Source: Ramlibacter aurantiacus (lineage in GTDB: Bacteria; Pseudomonadota; Gammaproteobacteria; Burkholderiales; Burkholderiaceae_C). Taken from it: a DNA stretch of 64,000 nucleotides. Position 1 is the stretch's first letter. Each line of letters begins with the position of its first letter. The translations under genes were made by a program, and so were the position numbers. Shown one piece after another: positions 8,145 to 16,578 of the stretch. The DNA is taken from NCBI RefSeq assembly GCF_016722895.1, contig NZ_JAEQNA010000003.1:186001-250000 (forward strand). Reading direction: 5' to 3'. The notes under the pieces were generated by a model. It did no database searches, was not told the origin of the DNA, and saw only the letters and a list, made by a program, of their open reading frames with translations.

Positions 8145-9338
8145 ATGACTCCCACGAACATCTTTTCGCCCGAGCACTACACCGCTCAACGGCTTCCCCT
8201 GCACCAGGCCTCGCCCCTTCCAGGCTGGTGCTACACCTCGCCCGAGTGGTATCAGCGTGAGCTGGACACGATGTTCCGCAAGGACTGGCTGTGCGTCGGT
8301 CGCGCCGAGCAGATCCCTCGCGTCGGGGACTACTTCTCCCTTGAGCTGATTGGCCAGCCGCTCATCGTCGTGCGTGACGAGACAAGACAGGTGCGCGTGC
8401 AGTCGGCCCTGTGCCGCCACCGCGGGGCGATCATCACGGAGGGCGCGGGCAGGTGTCGCGCCTTCGTGTGTCCCTATCACAGCTGGACCTACAGCCTGAG
8501 CGGCAAGCTGCTGGCCACCCCTGGCAACCCGCCGCCGATGGCCGGCGTCGAGGGCTTCGAAAAGGAAGACCACACGCTCTCGCAGATCCGCAGCGAGGTG
8601 TGGGGCGGCTTCATCTTCGTCACCTTCAACGACAAGGCCGAGCCGCTGACGCAGTGGCTGGGCGACCTGCCGGAGTTCCTCGAAGGCTACGACCTCGAGA
8701 GCATGACCTGGACCAACCGCGACACCTACGAGGTCGACTGCAATTGGAAGGTCTGGCTGGAGAACGCGTTCGAAAACTACCATGTCGCGACCATCCACCG
8801 GCAGCACTACAACCCCCAGAGCCCCCAGAACTGGCTGTTCGAACGGACGCAGGGCCCATGGGAAGCGATGTCGAGCAAGCGAAGCATCGTCGCGTACTCG
8901 GGACTACCGCCCATCCCGGGCCTGGACCCGGCAAAGGAGTCGACGCTGTATCACATCTGGATCCAGCCCAGCCTGCAGGTGATCCTGACCTCCTCGTACA
9001 TGAAGTTCCGCCAATACCTGCCGCTGGGGCCGAACAAGTTGCGCCTGTACGAGAACTGGACCTTTCCACGAGCAACGGTGGAGTTGCCCGACTTCAACAC
9101 CATCGTCGGACCGGACTACTACGAGAAGTACTCACAGGTGGTGCGCGAAGACATCGGCATCAATCCGAACATCCAGAAGGCGATGGCCTCCGGCGCCTAC
9201 CGTCCGGGAAGACTGTCGCTGGAGGAATACGTGGTGCACCGCATCGCTCAGCGGGTGCTCGACAGGGTGCTCGGCCCCGATGAGCAGGCCAGGCGCCGCG
9301 ATCGCGACGGCGCAACGGCGGCGGCGGAGGTGGCTTGA
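8145..9338 (+). CDS. Rieske-type aromatic/amine oxygenase, alpha subunit
   Basis: A 397-aa oxygenase component. The Rieske [2Fe-2S] site is C90-R-H92 and C109-P-Y-H112. The mononuclear iron site is marked by H213 and H218 in ENAFENYHVATIH. The residue three before the first His, which bridges Rieske and iron centres and is Asp in most family members, is Glu210 here; carnitine monooxygenase CntA is known for a Glu at this place. No beta subunit follows, so a homotrimer is expected. The reductase at 10353 in the same operon is the likely electron donor. It would hydroxylate or oxidatively cleave the pathway substrate. A quaternary amine or N-methyl compound is possible but unproven. Confidence 0.9.
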   Translation: MTPTNIFSPEHYTAQRLPLHQASPLPGWCYTSPEWYQRELDTMFRKDWLCVGRAEQIPRVGDYFSLELIGQPLIVVRDETRQVRVQSALCRHRGAIITEGAGRCRAFVCPYHSWTYSLSGKLLATPGNPPPMAGVEGFEKEDHTLSQIRSEVWGGFIFVTFNDKAEPLTQWLGDLPEFLEGYDLESMTWTNRDTYEVDCNWKVWLENAFENYHVATIHRQHYNPQSPQNWLFERTQGPWEAMSSKRSIVAYSGLPPIPGLDPAKESTLYHIWIQPSLQVILTSSYMKFRQYLPLGPNKLRLYENWTFPRATVELPDFNTIVGPDYYEKYSQVVREDIGINPNIQKAMASGAYRPGRLSLEEYVVHRIAQRVLDRVLGPDEQARRRDRDGATAAAEVA

Positions 9339-9340
9339 GC

Positions 9341-10345
9341 ATGGCATACACGAAAGGCCAGCCCCTGCACATCCACATCGAGAACGCCAGCACGTTGATG
9401 CCGGTGTTCATCGTGCGGCCCGACCAGTACGACAGGGCGCTCACCCGGCATCCCGACGTCGCGGAGCGCATCCGCACCACATGGGGCCGGGACCAGGACA
9501 TCTATGCGCAGGCTGCCAGGACGGCCGACGCGATGATCACCTATCGCTTCCCGCACAAGACCCTGGCCGCCGACGCACCGAACCTGAAGCTGCTGCAGGT
9601 GCTGGGCGCCGGCGTGGACTACCTGCTGCCGCTGGACTGGGTGCCACAGGGTGTGACGGTGCTGACCAACAGCGGCGCGCACGTGCCCAAGGCGGCACAG
9701 TCGGCGCTGATGGCCATGCTGATGGTCAACGGCCGACTGCCACAGCTGGCGACCAGCCAGCGCCAGCGCAAGTGGAACCGCATCTTCACATCCACGTTGG
9801 AGGGCAAGACGCTGCTGATCGTGGGCGTGGGCGCCATCGGCGCCGGGGCAGCGGAATACGCGAAGCAGTTCGGCATGACCGTCATCGGCACACGCCGCAG
9901 CGGCCAGCCGCAGCCCCATGTCGATGAAATCCACAGACCCGAGGCGCTGCACAGCCTGCTGCCGCGCGCGGACATCGTGCTGGTGAACACCGCGCTGACG
10001 CCCGAGACGAAGTTCATCATGGGCGCCAGGGAGTTCGCTCTCATGAAACAGGGCGCAGGCTTCATCAACATGTCCCGCGGCGGCCTGGTGGACCCGGCGG
10101 CGCTCGATGCGGCACTGCGCAGCGGCCACTTGAGCGGCGCAGTGATCGACGTGACGTATCCGGAGCCGCCTCCGGAGGACTGGCCCTACTGGGACACGCC
10201 CAACCTGATCATCACGCCGCACGTGCTGTCCGACGACATCGACAACTACGTGCCACGCACCCTGGACCTGTTCTTCGACAACATCCGCAGCTTCTTCGAC
10301 GGCAAGCCCCTTACCAACCGGGTGGACCTCGGACGCAACTACTGA
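9341..10345 (+). CDS. D-isomer-specific 2-hydroxyacid dehydrogenase (NAD(P)-dependent)
   Basis: A 334-aa cytoplasmic enzyme. The Rossmann motif GVGAIGAG is in TLLIVGVGAIGAGAAEYA, the catalytic Arg in NMSRGGLVDPAALDAAL, the Glu in the YPEPPPEDWPYW loop and the catalytic His in ITPHVLSDD. ATG 9341 is preferred to TTG 9335 because GGAGG at 9326-9330 is 10 nt before it. It begins 2 bp after the oxygenase stop, so translation is probably coupled. It interconverts a D-2-hydroxyacid and a 2-oxoacid. In this operon it could feed the ThDP enzyme at 13341. The natural substrate is not evident from the sequence. Confidence 0.88.
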   Translation: MAYTKGQPLHIHIENASTLMPVFIVRPDQYDRALTRHPDVAERIRTTWGRDQDIYAQAARTADAMITYRFPHKTLAADAPNLKLLQVLGAGVDYLLPLDWVPQGVTVLTNSGAHVPKAAQSALMAMLMVNGRLPQLATSQRQRKWNRIFTSTLEGKTLLIVGVGAIGAGAAEYAKQFGMTVIGTRRSGQPQPHVDEIHRPEALHSLLPRADIVLVNTALTPETKFIMGAREFALMKQGAGFINMSRGGLVDPAALDAALRSGHLSGAVIDVTYPEPPPEDWPYWDTPNLIITPHVLSDDIDNYVPRTLDLFFDNIRSFFDGKPLTNRVDLGRNY

Positions 10346-10352
10346 GGCGCGC

Positions 10353-11309
10353 GTGGACAAAGGAAGCGAAGAGTCACGCCTGGTGCGCATCCGCGGCATC
10401 CGGCAGGTTGCCACGGACGTCAATAGCTACGAGCTGGTGCCAGCGGACGGCCGGCTATTGCCGGCCTTCACGGCCGGAGCCCACATCGACGTGCAGGTGC
10501 CCAACGGGATGGTGCGGCAGTACTCGCTGCACGGCAACCCGGCCGATCGCAGCGCCTGGCACATCGCCGTCAAGCGCGAGATGGCAGGACGCGGCGGATC
10601 GGCAAGCCTTCACGACTTCGCGGAAGTCGGCAGTGCGCTGGGCATCGTGGGTCCGCGCAACCACTTCCCGCTGGCGGCAGGCGCCAAGCGGCACCTCTTC
10701 ATCGCGGGCGGCATTGGCATCACGCCGCTTTACGCAATGGCGCAGGCGCTGAGCGCGCGGGACGAAAGGTGGGACCTCCACTACTGCGCGCGCACGCCGG
10801 ACCACGCGGCCTTCTACAACGAGCTCCAGTCCCTGCGGGGCGGCAGTGTGACGCCGCACTTCAGCGAAGTCCCGACGCTGGACGTGACGACCTTGCTGCA
10901 TGAGGAGCCTGAGGGCACACACCTCTACTGCTGCGGCCCGGCGGGCCTGATGAAGGCCGTGGAGACGGCGAGCCGACACTGGGCGCCTGGCACCGTGCAC
11001 TTCGAATGGTTTGCCGCGCCGGTGACCGACCATCCAGCAAACCAGCCGGTAGAGGTCGAACTCGCACGAAGCAGCATCATCCTGCTCGTCCCGGCCGAGC
11101 GCTCCATCCTGCAGGTGGTGCGCGAGAACGGAATCTACGTCGAGTGCGCGTGCGAGGAAGGCGTGTGCGGCACCTGCGAAACCGCTGTGCTGGATGGCGA
11201 GCCGCAGCATCGCGACATGCTGCTGTCGCCCGAGGAACGCGCCGGCAACCGCACCATGATGATCTGCGTTTCCCGAGCGAATTCGAAGCGCTTGGTGCTG
11301 GATCTTTGA
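10353..11309 (+). CDS. phthalate-dioxygenase-type reductase (FMN, NAD, plant-type [2Fe-2S])
   Basis: A 318-aa single-chain reductase, GTG start at 10353. Order of domains: flavin-binding barrel with RQYSLHG (FMN phosphate site), nucleotide domain with GGIGITPLYAMAQ, and a C-terminal ferredoxin with CACEEGVCGTCETAVLDG plus a last Cys in MICVSRA. This is the phthalate dioxygenase reductase/VanB/CntB layout. It passes electrons from NADH to a Rieske oxygenase, and its own operon carries one two genes upstream (8145), so the pair forms a two-component system. Seven base pairs separate it from the dehydrogenase gene before it and one from the M20 gene after it. Confidence 0.92.
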   Translation: MDKGSEESRLVRIRGIRQVATDVNSYELVPADGRLLPAFTAGAHIDVQVPNGMVRQYSLHGNPADRSAWHIAVKREMAGRGGSASLHDFAEVGSALGIVGPRNHFPLAAGAKRHLFIAGGIGITPLYAMAQALSARDERWDLHYCARTPDHAAFYNELQSLRGGSVTPHFSEVPTLDVTTLLHEEPEGTHLYCCGPAGLMKAVETASRHWAPGTVHFEWFAAPVTDHPANQPVEVELARSSIILLVPAERSILQVVRENGIYVECACEEGVCGTCETAVLDGEPQHRDMLLSPEERAGNRTMMICVSRANSKRLVLDL

Positions 11310-11310
11310 C

Positions 11311-12462
11311 ATGCCTCGAGACGACATGACGGATCCAATCGACCTCACGCGCCGGCTGATCGCCTTTGACACCGTGAATCCGCCGGGGCGCGAGCGCGAA
11401 TGTGCGCTGGCCCTGGCCGACCTGCTGCAGCAAGCCGGCTTCGACACCCGCCTCGTGCCGCTGGGCCAGGACCGCGCGAACCTGATCGCAACGAAGGGCC
11501 GCCCCGGCAAGCGCGGGCCGCTGGTGTTCACCGGCCACATCGATGTGGTGCCGTTGGGTACGCGCGAGTGGTCGCATGCTCCTTTCGCGGGCGAGATCGT
11601 GGACGGGAAGATCTACGGTCGCGGCTCCAGCGACATGAAGGGCGGCATCGCGGCCATCGTATGCGCGGCCGTGGCCGAGGCCCACCGCATGGTCGACGGC
11701 ATGCAGGTGGCATTGATCATCACCGCTGGGGAAGAGACTGGCTGCGATGGCGCAGAGGCCATCATCGCGGCTGGACTGCAGTTCAAGGCAGGGGCGCTGG
11801 TCGTGGCCGAACCGACAGCGAACATGCCCTATGTGGGCCACAAGGGCGCGCTGTGGCTGCGCGGCATCGCCAGGGGAGTGACCGCGCACGGCTCCATGCC
11901 CGAGGCCGGCGACAACGCCGTGTACAAGGCCGCGCGTGCGACGACGCGCCTGTCGTGCTTCCATTTCGACGTCGACCCGCATCCGACGCTGGGGGCGCCC
12001 ACGCTGAACGTGGGAACGTTCCACGGCGGTCTGAACATCAACTCCGTGCCGGACCGCGCGGTGATCGAGATCGATCTGCGCACCATCCCCGGGATGGATC
12101 ATGCGGATCTGCGCCAGGCGATCACCGTCCACATGCAGGAAGAGATGGAGGTCGAGACGGCCATCGACCTGCCGGGCGTGTGGACTTCGCCGCAACAGCC
12201 CTGGGTGGAACGCACCATCGCGATCGCGTCGCAGGAGACCGGCGAGCCCTTCCAGCTCAGGACCGCGACGTACTTCAGCGACGCATCCGTCCTGGTGCCC
12301 GCCTTGGGCGGTGCGCCTACCCTCATCCTCGGCCCCGGTGAACCCGGGCAGGCGCACCAGACGGACGAGTGGTGCGCCGTGGAGCGAATCCAACAGGCAA
12401 CGCGGATCTACCGGCGAATGATTGCCGAGTGGGCCGAACAAGATCAGGAGAACACGCAATGA
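11311..12462 (+). CDS. M20-family metallohydrolase (ArgE/DapE/ACY1-like)
   Basis: A 383-aa zinc hydrolase. The di-zinc site is intact: GHIDVVPLG (His), GRGSSDMKGG (bridging Asp), TAGEETGCDGA (general base Glu and ligand Glu), VVAEPT, and the C-terminal HQTDEW His. Members cleave N-acyl or peptide-like amide bonds of amino acids and related acids. The family alone does not decide the substrate, but an amide-bond hydrolase in an oxygenase operon suggests that the imported compound, or an intermediate, is an N-acyl or amide derivative. ATG 11326 is an alternative start. The stop overlaps the next ATG by 4 bp. Confidence 0.88.
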   Translation: MPRDDMTDPIDLTRRLIAFDTVNPPGRERECALALADLLQQAGFDTRLVPLGQDRANLIATKGRPGKRGPLVFTGHIDVVPLGTREWSHAPFAGEIVDGKIYGRGSSDMKGGIAAIVCAAVAEAHRMVDGMQVALIITAGEETGCDGAEAIIAAGLQFKAGALVVAEPTANMPYVGHKGALWLRGIARGVTAHGSMPEAGDNAVYKAARATTRLSCFHFDVDPHPTLGAPTLNVGTFHGGLNINSVPDRAVIEIDLRTIPGMDHADLRQAITVHMQEEMEVETAIDLPGVWTSPQQPWVERTIAIASQETGEPFQLRTATYFSDASVLVPALGGAPTLILGPGEPGQAHQTDEWCAVERIQQATRIYRRMIAEWAEQDQENTQ

Positions 12463-13337
12463 AAGTTGGATTCGTTGGCCTGGGCATCATGGGACGTCCA
12501 ATGGCGCTCAACCTTGCCGCCGCGGGCCATTCGCTTGTCGTCTACGGAAAGCGGTCCGTGCCCGAAGACGTCCGCGCCGCGGCTGCAACCGTCGTGACAT
12601 CACTGGCGGAGTTGGCCCGGCAATCGGAAGTGGTCATCCTCATGGTGCCCGACACGCAGGACGTGGAGAACGCCCTGTTCTCCGAGGACGGCATCGCCGC
12701 CGGCCTCGTGCCCGGCAAGCTGGTGATCGACATGAGCTCGATCTCGCCTATCGCCACCAAGGAGATCGCCAAGCGCGTCGATGCGCTGCAGTGCGACTTC
12801 CTCGATGCGCCCGTGTCCGGGGGCGAAGTCGGCGCGAAGACCGCGTCGCTGACCATCATGGTGGGCGGCGGAGCCGAGGCTTTCCAGCGTGCGAAGCCGC
12901 TCCTCGAGAAGATGGGCAAGAACATCACGCTGGTGGGCGGCAACGGTGACGGGCAGACGACCAAGGTCGCCAACCAGATCATCGTGGGCCTCACCATCGA
13001 GGCGGTGGCCGAGGCACTGCTCTTTGCCTCCAAGGCGGGCGCCGATCCCGCCAGGGTGCGTGAAGCGCTCATGGGCGGATTCGCCGCCTCGCGCGTGCTG
13101 GAAGTGCACGGCGATCGGATGGTCAAACGCACCTTCGAGCCGGGCTTTCGCATCGACTTGCACCACAAGGACCTCGGCCTCGCCCTCCAGGGCGCGACGT
13201 CGCTGGGCCTGAGCCTGCCGAACACGGCCGCGACGCAACAGCTGTTCAACGCGGCCCGCGCGGTCGGCGGCGGCTCCTGGGACCACTCGGGCGTGGTGCA
13301 GGTCCTGGAGATGCTCGCCTCGCACAAGCTGGCCTGA
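12459..13337 (+). CDS. NAD-dependent beta-hydroxyacid dehydrogenase (3-HIBDH / tartronate semialdehyde reductase family)
   Basis: A 292-aa enzyme with the N-terminal Rossmann signature FVGLGIMGRPMALNLAAAGH, the substrate-binding DAPVSGGEVGAKTASLTIMVGG segment, and the catalytic Lys in KVANQIIVGLTIEAVAEAL. This matches GarR-type 2-hydroxy-3-oxopropionate reductases and 3-hydroxyisobutyrate dehydrogenases. ATG 12459 overlaps the M20 stop (ATGA), behind AGGAGAA. It would reduce a small semialdehyde or oxidise a beta-hydroxyacid produced by the pathway. It may accept the product of the ThDP enzyme that follows 3 bp downstream. The exact substrate cannot be read from sequence. Confidence 0.9.
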   Translation: MKVGFVGLGIMGRPMALNLAAAGHSLVVYGKRSVPEDVRAAAATVVTSLAELARQSEVVILMVPDTQDVENALFSEDGIAAGLVPGKLVIDMSSISPIATKEIAKRVDALQCDFLDAPVSGGEVGAKTASLTIMVGGGAEAFQRAKPLLEKMGKNITLVGGNGDGQTTKVANQIIVGLTIEAVAEALLFASKAGADPARVREALMGGFAASRVLEVHGDRMVKRTFEPGFRIDLHHKDLGLALQGATSLGLSLPNTAATQQLFNAARAVGGGSWDHSGVVQVLEMLASHKLA

Positions 13338-13340
13338 GGC

Positions 13341-15104
13341 ATGGACGCGCGCACGACCCGCCTGCCCTCGCCCGAGGTCCCGCCGGAACCCGCCATCGAA
13401 TCGGTGGCCGAGGCCTTCCTCGCGCTGCTCAAGGACCGCGGCATCGAGAACTTCTACGTGGGCGCCGGCACGGATACCGCGCCGATCGTCGAGGCGTACG
13501 CGCGCGCCGGTGGTCGCACTGACCGGTACCCGAACCCCATCGTGTGCACGCACGAGAACCTGGCCTTGGGCATGGCCCACGGCTACTACATGGTCAGCGG
13601 CCGGCCGCAGGCCGTGATGCTGCACGTCAGCGTGGGAACGGGCAATGCGGTGTGCGGGGTCATGAATGCCGCCCGAGGCCAGGCGCCCGTGCTGTTCACG
13701 GCGGGCCGAACGCCGCTCTACGAGCATGGCCGGCTGGGCGCGCGCGACAGCGAGATCCATTGGGGGCAGGAGATGTTCGACCAGGCGGGTCTGGTGCGTG
13801 AGATGGTCAAGTGGGACTACGAGTTGCGAAACGCCATCCAGGTCGAAGACCTGGTGGATCGCGCGCTCACGATCGCGATGAGCGAGCCGCGCGGACCGGT
13901 GTACCTGACCCTGCCGCGCGAAGTGCTGGCCGAACCGGCGCCGGACCTGTCGCCGCGCGCCGCGCCGGCCATCCCCGCGCCGCCTGCGCCCGATCCACGC
14001 GCCGTGATGTCGCTGGCGCAGGCGCTCACGCGCGCGAAGGAGCCGGTGATCATGTGCACCGCCAGCGGCGCCGACATGCGTACCGTCGACGCGCTGTCCG
14101 CGCTGTGCAATCGCTATGGCATCGCCGTGGGCGAGGCGAGGCCGCGCTACGTGAACGTACCTTCCTCGCACCCCCTGCACGTGGGCTACGACCGCGGCGC
14201 CATCTTCGAATGGGCGGATGCCCTGCTCTTCCTGGAATCCGACGTCCCCTGGATTCCCGGCAAGGCCTCGCCCGTTCCCGGCACTTTCATCGCGCAGGCC
14301 GGCACCGACCCGGCATTCGCGCGCTACCCGGTGCGCGGCCATCGCTGCGATCTGAGCATTACCACCACCGTTCACGCACTCATCGAGGCCCTGGACGTCG
14401 CTCTCCGGGAGTGCGGCGCCGAGGCATCCGCTGGGGCGCGCCGCCAGAGGCTGTCGGCGCGCGCGGCGATCATTGCCAGCACCGTCGGCGAGCGCATCGG
14501 AGCAGACCAGGCGCAGGGTGGGCCCATCACCAAAGCCTTCCTCTCCACGGCGTTGGATGCCGTTCGCCCGCGCGACGCCATCGTGGTCAATGAATACTCG
14601 GCGCTCCGTGAGTGCTTCACCTTCGAGGAGCCGGGCTGCTACTTCCTGCATCCGGACGTCTCGGGCCTGGGCTGGGGCTATCCCGCGGCGCTGGGCGCCA
14701 AGCAGGCAGCACCAGACCGCACGGTATTTGCGGTGATGGGCGACGGCGCGTATCTCTTCGCCAACCCGGCCGTGTGCCATCACGCGAGCGCCATGCACGG
14801 CCTGCCGGTGATCGCCGTCGTGTTCGATAACGGTGGATGGGAGGCGGTACACAGGTCCGCGGTGGGCATCTACCCGGACTCGCATTCCATGCGCTTCGCG
14901 AAGAGCCATGAAGAGTCCAGTGGGATGGCGCCCCTTTGCTCGCTGGACCCGATGCCGGACTTCACACGCTATGCCGAAGCATCGGGCGGCGTGGGCTTGC
15001 GCGTCACTGAAAGGTCGAGGCTGGAAGAGGCCCTGCGCCGGGCCGTCGCCGTGGCAGAGGGCGAGAAGCGCCAAGTGCTGGTCCACGTCATCGGCCGGGG
15101 CTGA
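13341..15104 (+). CDS. ThDP-dependent enzyme of the acetolactate synthase / benzoylformate decarboxylase superfamily
   Basis: A 587-aa protein. The pyrimidine domain carries the catalytic Glu in VCTHENLALGMAHGYYM, a central domain spans about 220-380, and the diphosphate domain has GDGAYLFANPAVCHHASAMHG followed by FDNGG, the GDG-N motif. The family includes 2-oxoacid decarboxylases, carboligases and sulfoacetaldehyde acetyltransferase. The gene sits between a hydroxyacid dehydrogenase and an aldehyde dehydrogenase in one operon, so decarboxylation of a 2-oxoacid to an aldehyde is the simplest reading (compare benzoylformate decarboxylase followed by benzaldehyde dehydrogenase). A carboligase role, with the reductase upstream acting on the product, is the main alternative. 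Confidence 0.85.
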   Translation: MDARTTRLPSPEVPPEPAIESVAEAFLALLKDRGIENFYVGAGTDTAPIVEAYARAGGRTDRYPNPIVCTHENLALGMAHGYYMVSGRPQAVMLHVSVGTGNAVCGVMNAARGQAPVLFTAGRTPLYEHGRLGARDSEIHWGQEMFDQAGLVREMVKWDYELRNAIQVEDLVDRALTIAMSEPRGPVYLTLPREVLAEPAPDLSPRAAPAIPAPPAPDPRAVMSLAQALTRAKEPVIMCTASGADMRTVDALSALCNRYGIAVGEARPRYVNVPSSHPLHVGYDRGAIFEWADALLFLESDVPWIPGKASPVPGTFIAQAGTDPAFARYPVRGHRCDLSITTTVHALIEALDVALRECGAEASAGARRQRLSARAAIIASTVGERIGADQAQGGPITKAFLSTALDAVRPRDAIVVNEYSALRECFTFEEPGCYFLHPDVSGLGWGYPAALGAKQAAPDRTVFAVMGDGAYLFANPAVCHHASAMHGLPVIAVVFDNGGWEAVHRSAVGIYPDSHSMRFAKSHEESSGMAPLCSLDPMPDFTRYAEASGGVGLRVTERSRLEEALRRAVAVAEGEKRQVLVHVIGRG

Positions 15105-15107
15105 GAC

Positions 15108-16556
15108 ATGTACCCGGAGCTGGGCCTGTTGATCGACGGCGAATGGATCTCCGGTTTGGAGCGTGACGCAATCGTGGTGCGCAACCCCGCGACGGGTGCG
15201 CCGATCGGCGAGTTGCCCGTGGCCACGGTGCAGGACATCGACCGCGCGGCCGAGGCAGCGCAGAAGGCCTTCCCGGTGTGGCGCGGCATCACGGCGCTCG
15301 ATCGGGGTCGCGTCCTCGCCCGCATTGCGACAATCCTGCGCGAACGCACGGCCGAACTCTCAGCCATCCTGACCCTGGAACAGGGAAAGCCGCTGCGGGA
15401 AGCCGCCGCCGAGATCGCCGCCACGGCCGACAGCTTCGAATGGATGGGCGAGGAAGGCCGCCGCGTGTACGGCCGCGTCGTGCCTTCGCGATTCGCGGAT
15501 GCCGAGCAACTCGTCGTCCACGAGCCCATAGGTCCCGTCGCCGCCTTCTCGCCCTGGAATTTTCCAGCGATCCTGGGTGGGCGCAAGATTGCGGCCGCCC
15601 TTGCGGCGGGCTGCACGATTGTGCTGAAACCTGCCGAGGAGGCACCAGGTATCCTGGTGGCGATCGCAAAGATCTGCGAATCCTGTGGCGTGCCGGCAGG
15701 GGTCATCAACCTCCTGTTCGGGGTTCCTGCACGGATCTCGCAGCGGCTGATCGAGCGTCCCGAGATTCGGAAGCTGTCCTTCACCGGATCGACGCCCGTT
15801 GGGCGGCATCTCTCAGGCCTGGCGGGTGCGGCGCTCAAGCGCATCACGCTGGAACTCGGCGGCCATGCGCCCGTGATCCTCTGCGAGGACGCCGACCTTG
15901 AGCGGGCGCTGCAGCTGGGCGTGGCGGCCAAGTTCCGCAATGCGGGGCAGGTGTGCAACTGCCCCACGCGTTTTTACGTGCACGAGAAGGTTTTCGGCGA
16001 GTTCTGCGAGCGCTTCTCGCAGCTTGCTCGCAACCTGGTCGTGGGCGATGGACTGGAAGAAGGGGTGCACATGGGTCCGCTCATCCACGAGCGGCGCGTG
16101 CGCGCAATGCGCGAATACACCGAGGACGCCGTGGCCGGCGGCGGCGAGATCCTGTGCGGGGGCGATGCGCCGTCCGAACTCGCGGCCAGCCTGCAAGACG
16201 GCACTTTCTGGGCGCCCACGGTGATCGCGCTCGCCGGCAACGAGGCGCGGGTTCTGCGCGAAGAGCCTTTCGGCCCGCTCGCGCTGATGCAGCCCTTCTC
16301 CGATCTTGACGAAGCCATCGGCCGGGCGAACGGGTCCGACTATGGCCTGGCCGCCTACGCGTTCACCCAATCGCTGAAGAGCGCACGCCGCATCCAGGAG
16401 CGCATCGAGGCTGGATGCTTCAGCCTCAATACCTTTGCCATCACGCCACCGGAACTGCCTTACGGCGGCGTGAAGCAAAGCGGCTTCGGCCGCGAGATGG
16501 GCAGCGAAGGGCTGCTCGAGCATTTCCAGACCAAGGCAGTGATACGTGCGGTATGA
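15108..16556 (+). CDS. NAD(P)-dependent aldehyde dehydrogenase
   Basis: A 482-aa aldehyde dehydrogenase. The cofactor site region reads SPWNFPAILGGRKIAAALAAGC, the general-base Glu is in TLELGGHAPV and the catalytic Cys lies in NAGQVCNCPTRF, where a second Cys follows two residues later. Its overall pattern is nearest the succinate-semialdehyde/glutarate-semialdehyde class. Placed 3 bp after the ThDP enzyme, it probably oxidises the aldehyde made there to a carboxylic acid that enters central metabolism. Confidence 0.9.
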   Translation: MYPELGLLIDGEWISGLERDAIVVRNPATGAPIGELPVATVQDIDRAAEAAQKAFPVWRGITALDRGRVLARIATILRERTAELSAILTLEQGKPLREAAAEIAATADSFEWMGEEGRRVYGRVVPSRFADAEQLVVHEPIGPVAAFSPWNFPAILGGRKIAAALAAGCTIVLKPAEEAPGILVAIAKICESCGVPAGVINLLFGVPARISQRLIERPEIRKLSFTGSTPVGRHLSGLAGAALKRITLELGGHAPVILCEDADLERALQLGVAAKFRNAGQVCNCPTRFYVHEKVFGEFCERFSQLARNLVVGDGLEEGVHMGPLIHERRVRAMREYTEDAVAGGGEILCGGDAPSELAASLQDGTFWAPTVIALAGNEARVLREEPFGPLALMQPFSDLDEAIGRANGSDYGLAAYAFTQSLKSARRIQERIEAGCFSLNTFAITPPELPYGGVKQSGFGREMGSEGLLEHFQTKAVIRAV

Positions 16557-16578
16557 AGCGCCGCCGAAGGAGTAGCTG

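Noticed and set aside
12600..15086. 828-codon minus-strand frame opposite the dehydrogenase and ThDP genes
   Set aside because: His/Arg/Gly-rich composition typical of antisense frames in GC-rich DNA, no family match, and well-supported genes on the other strand.
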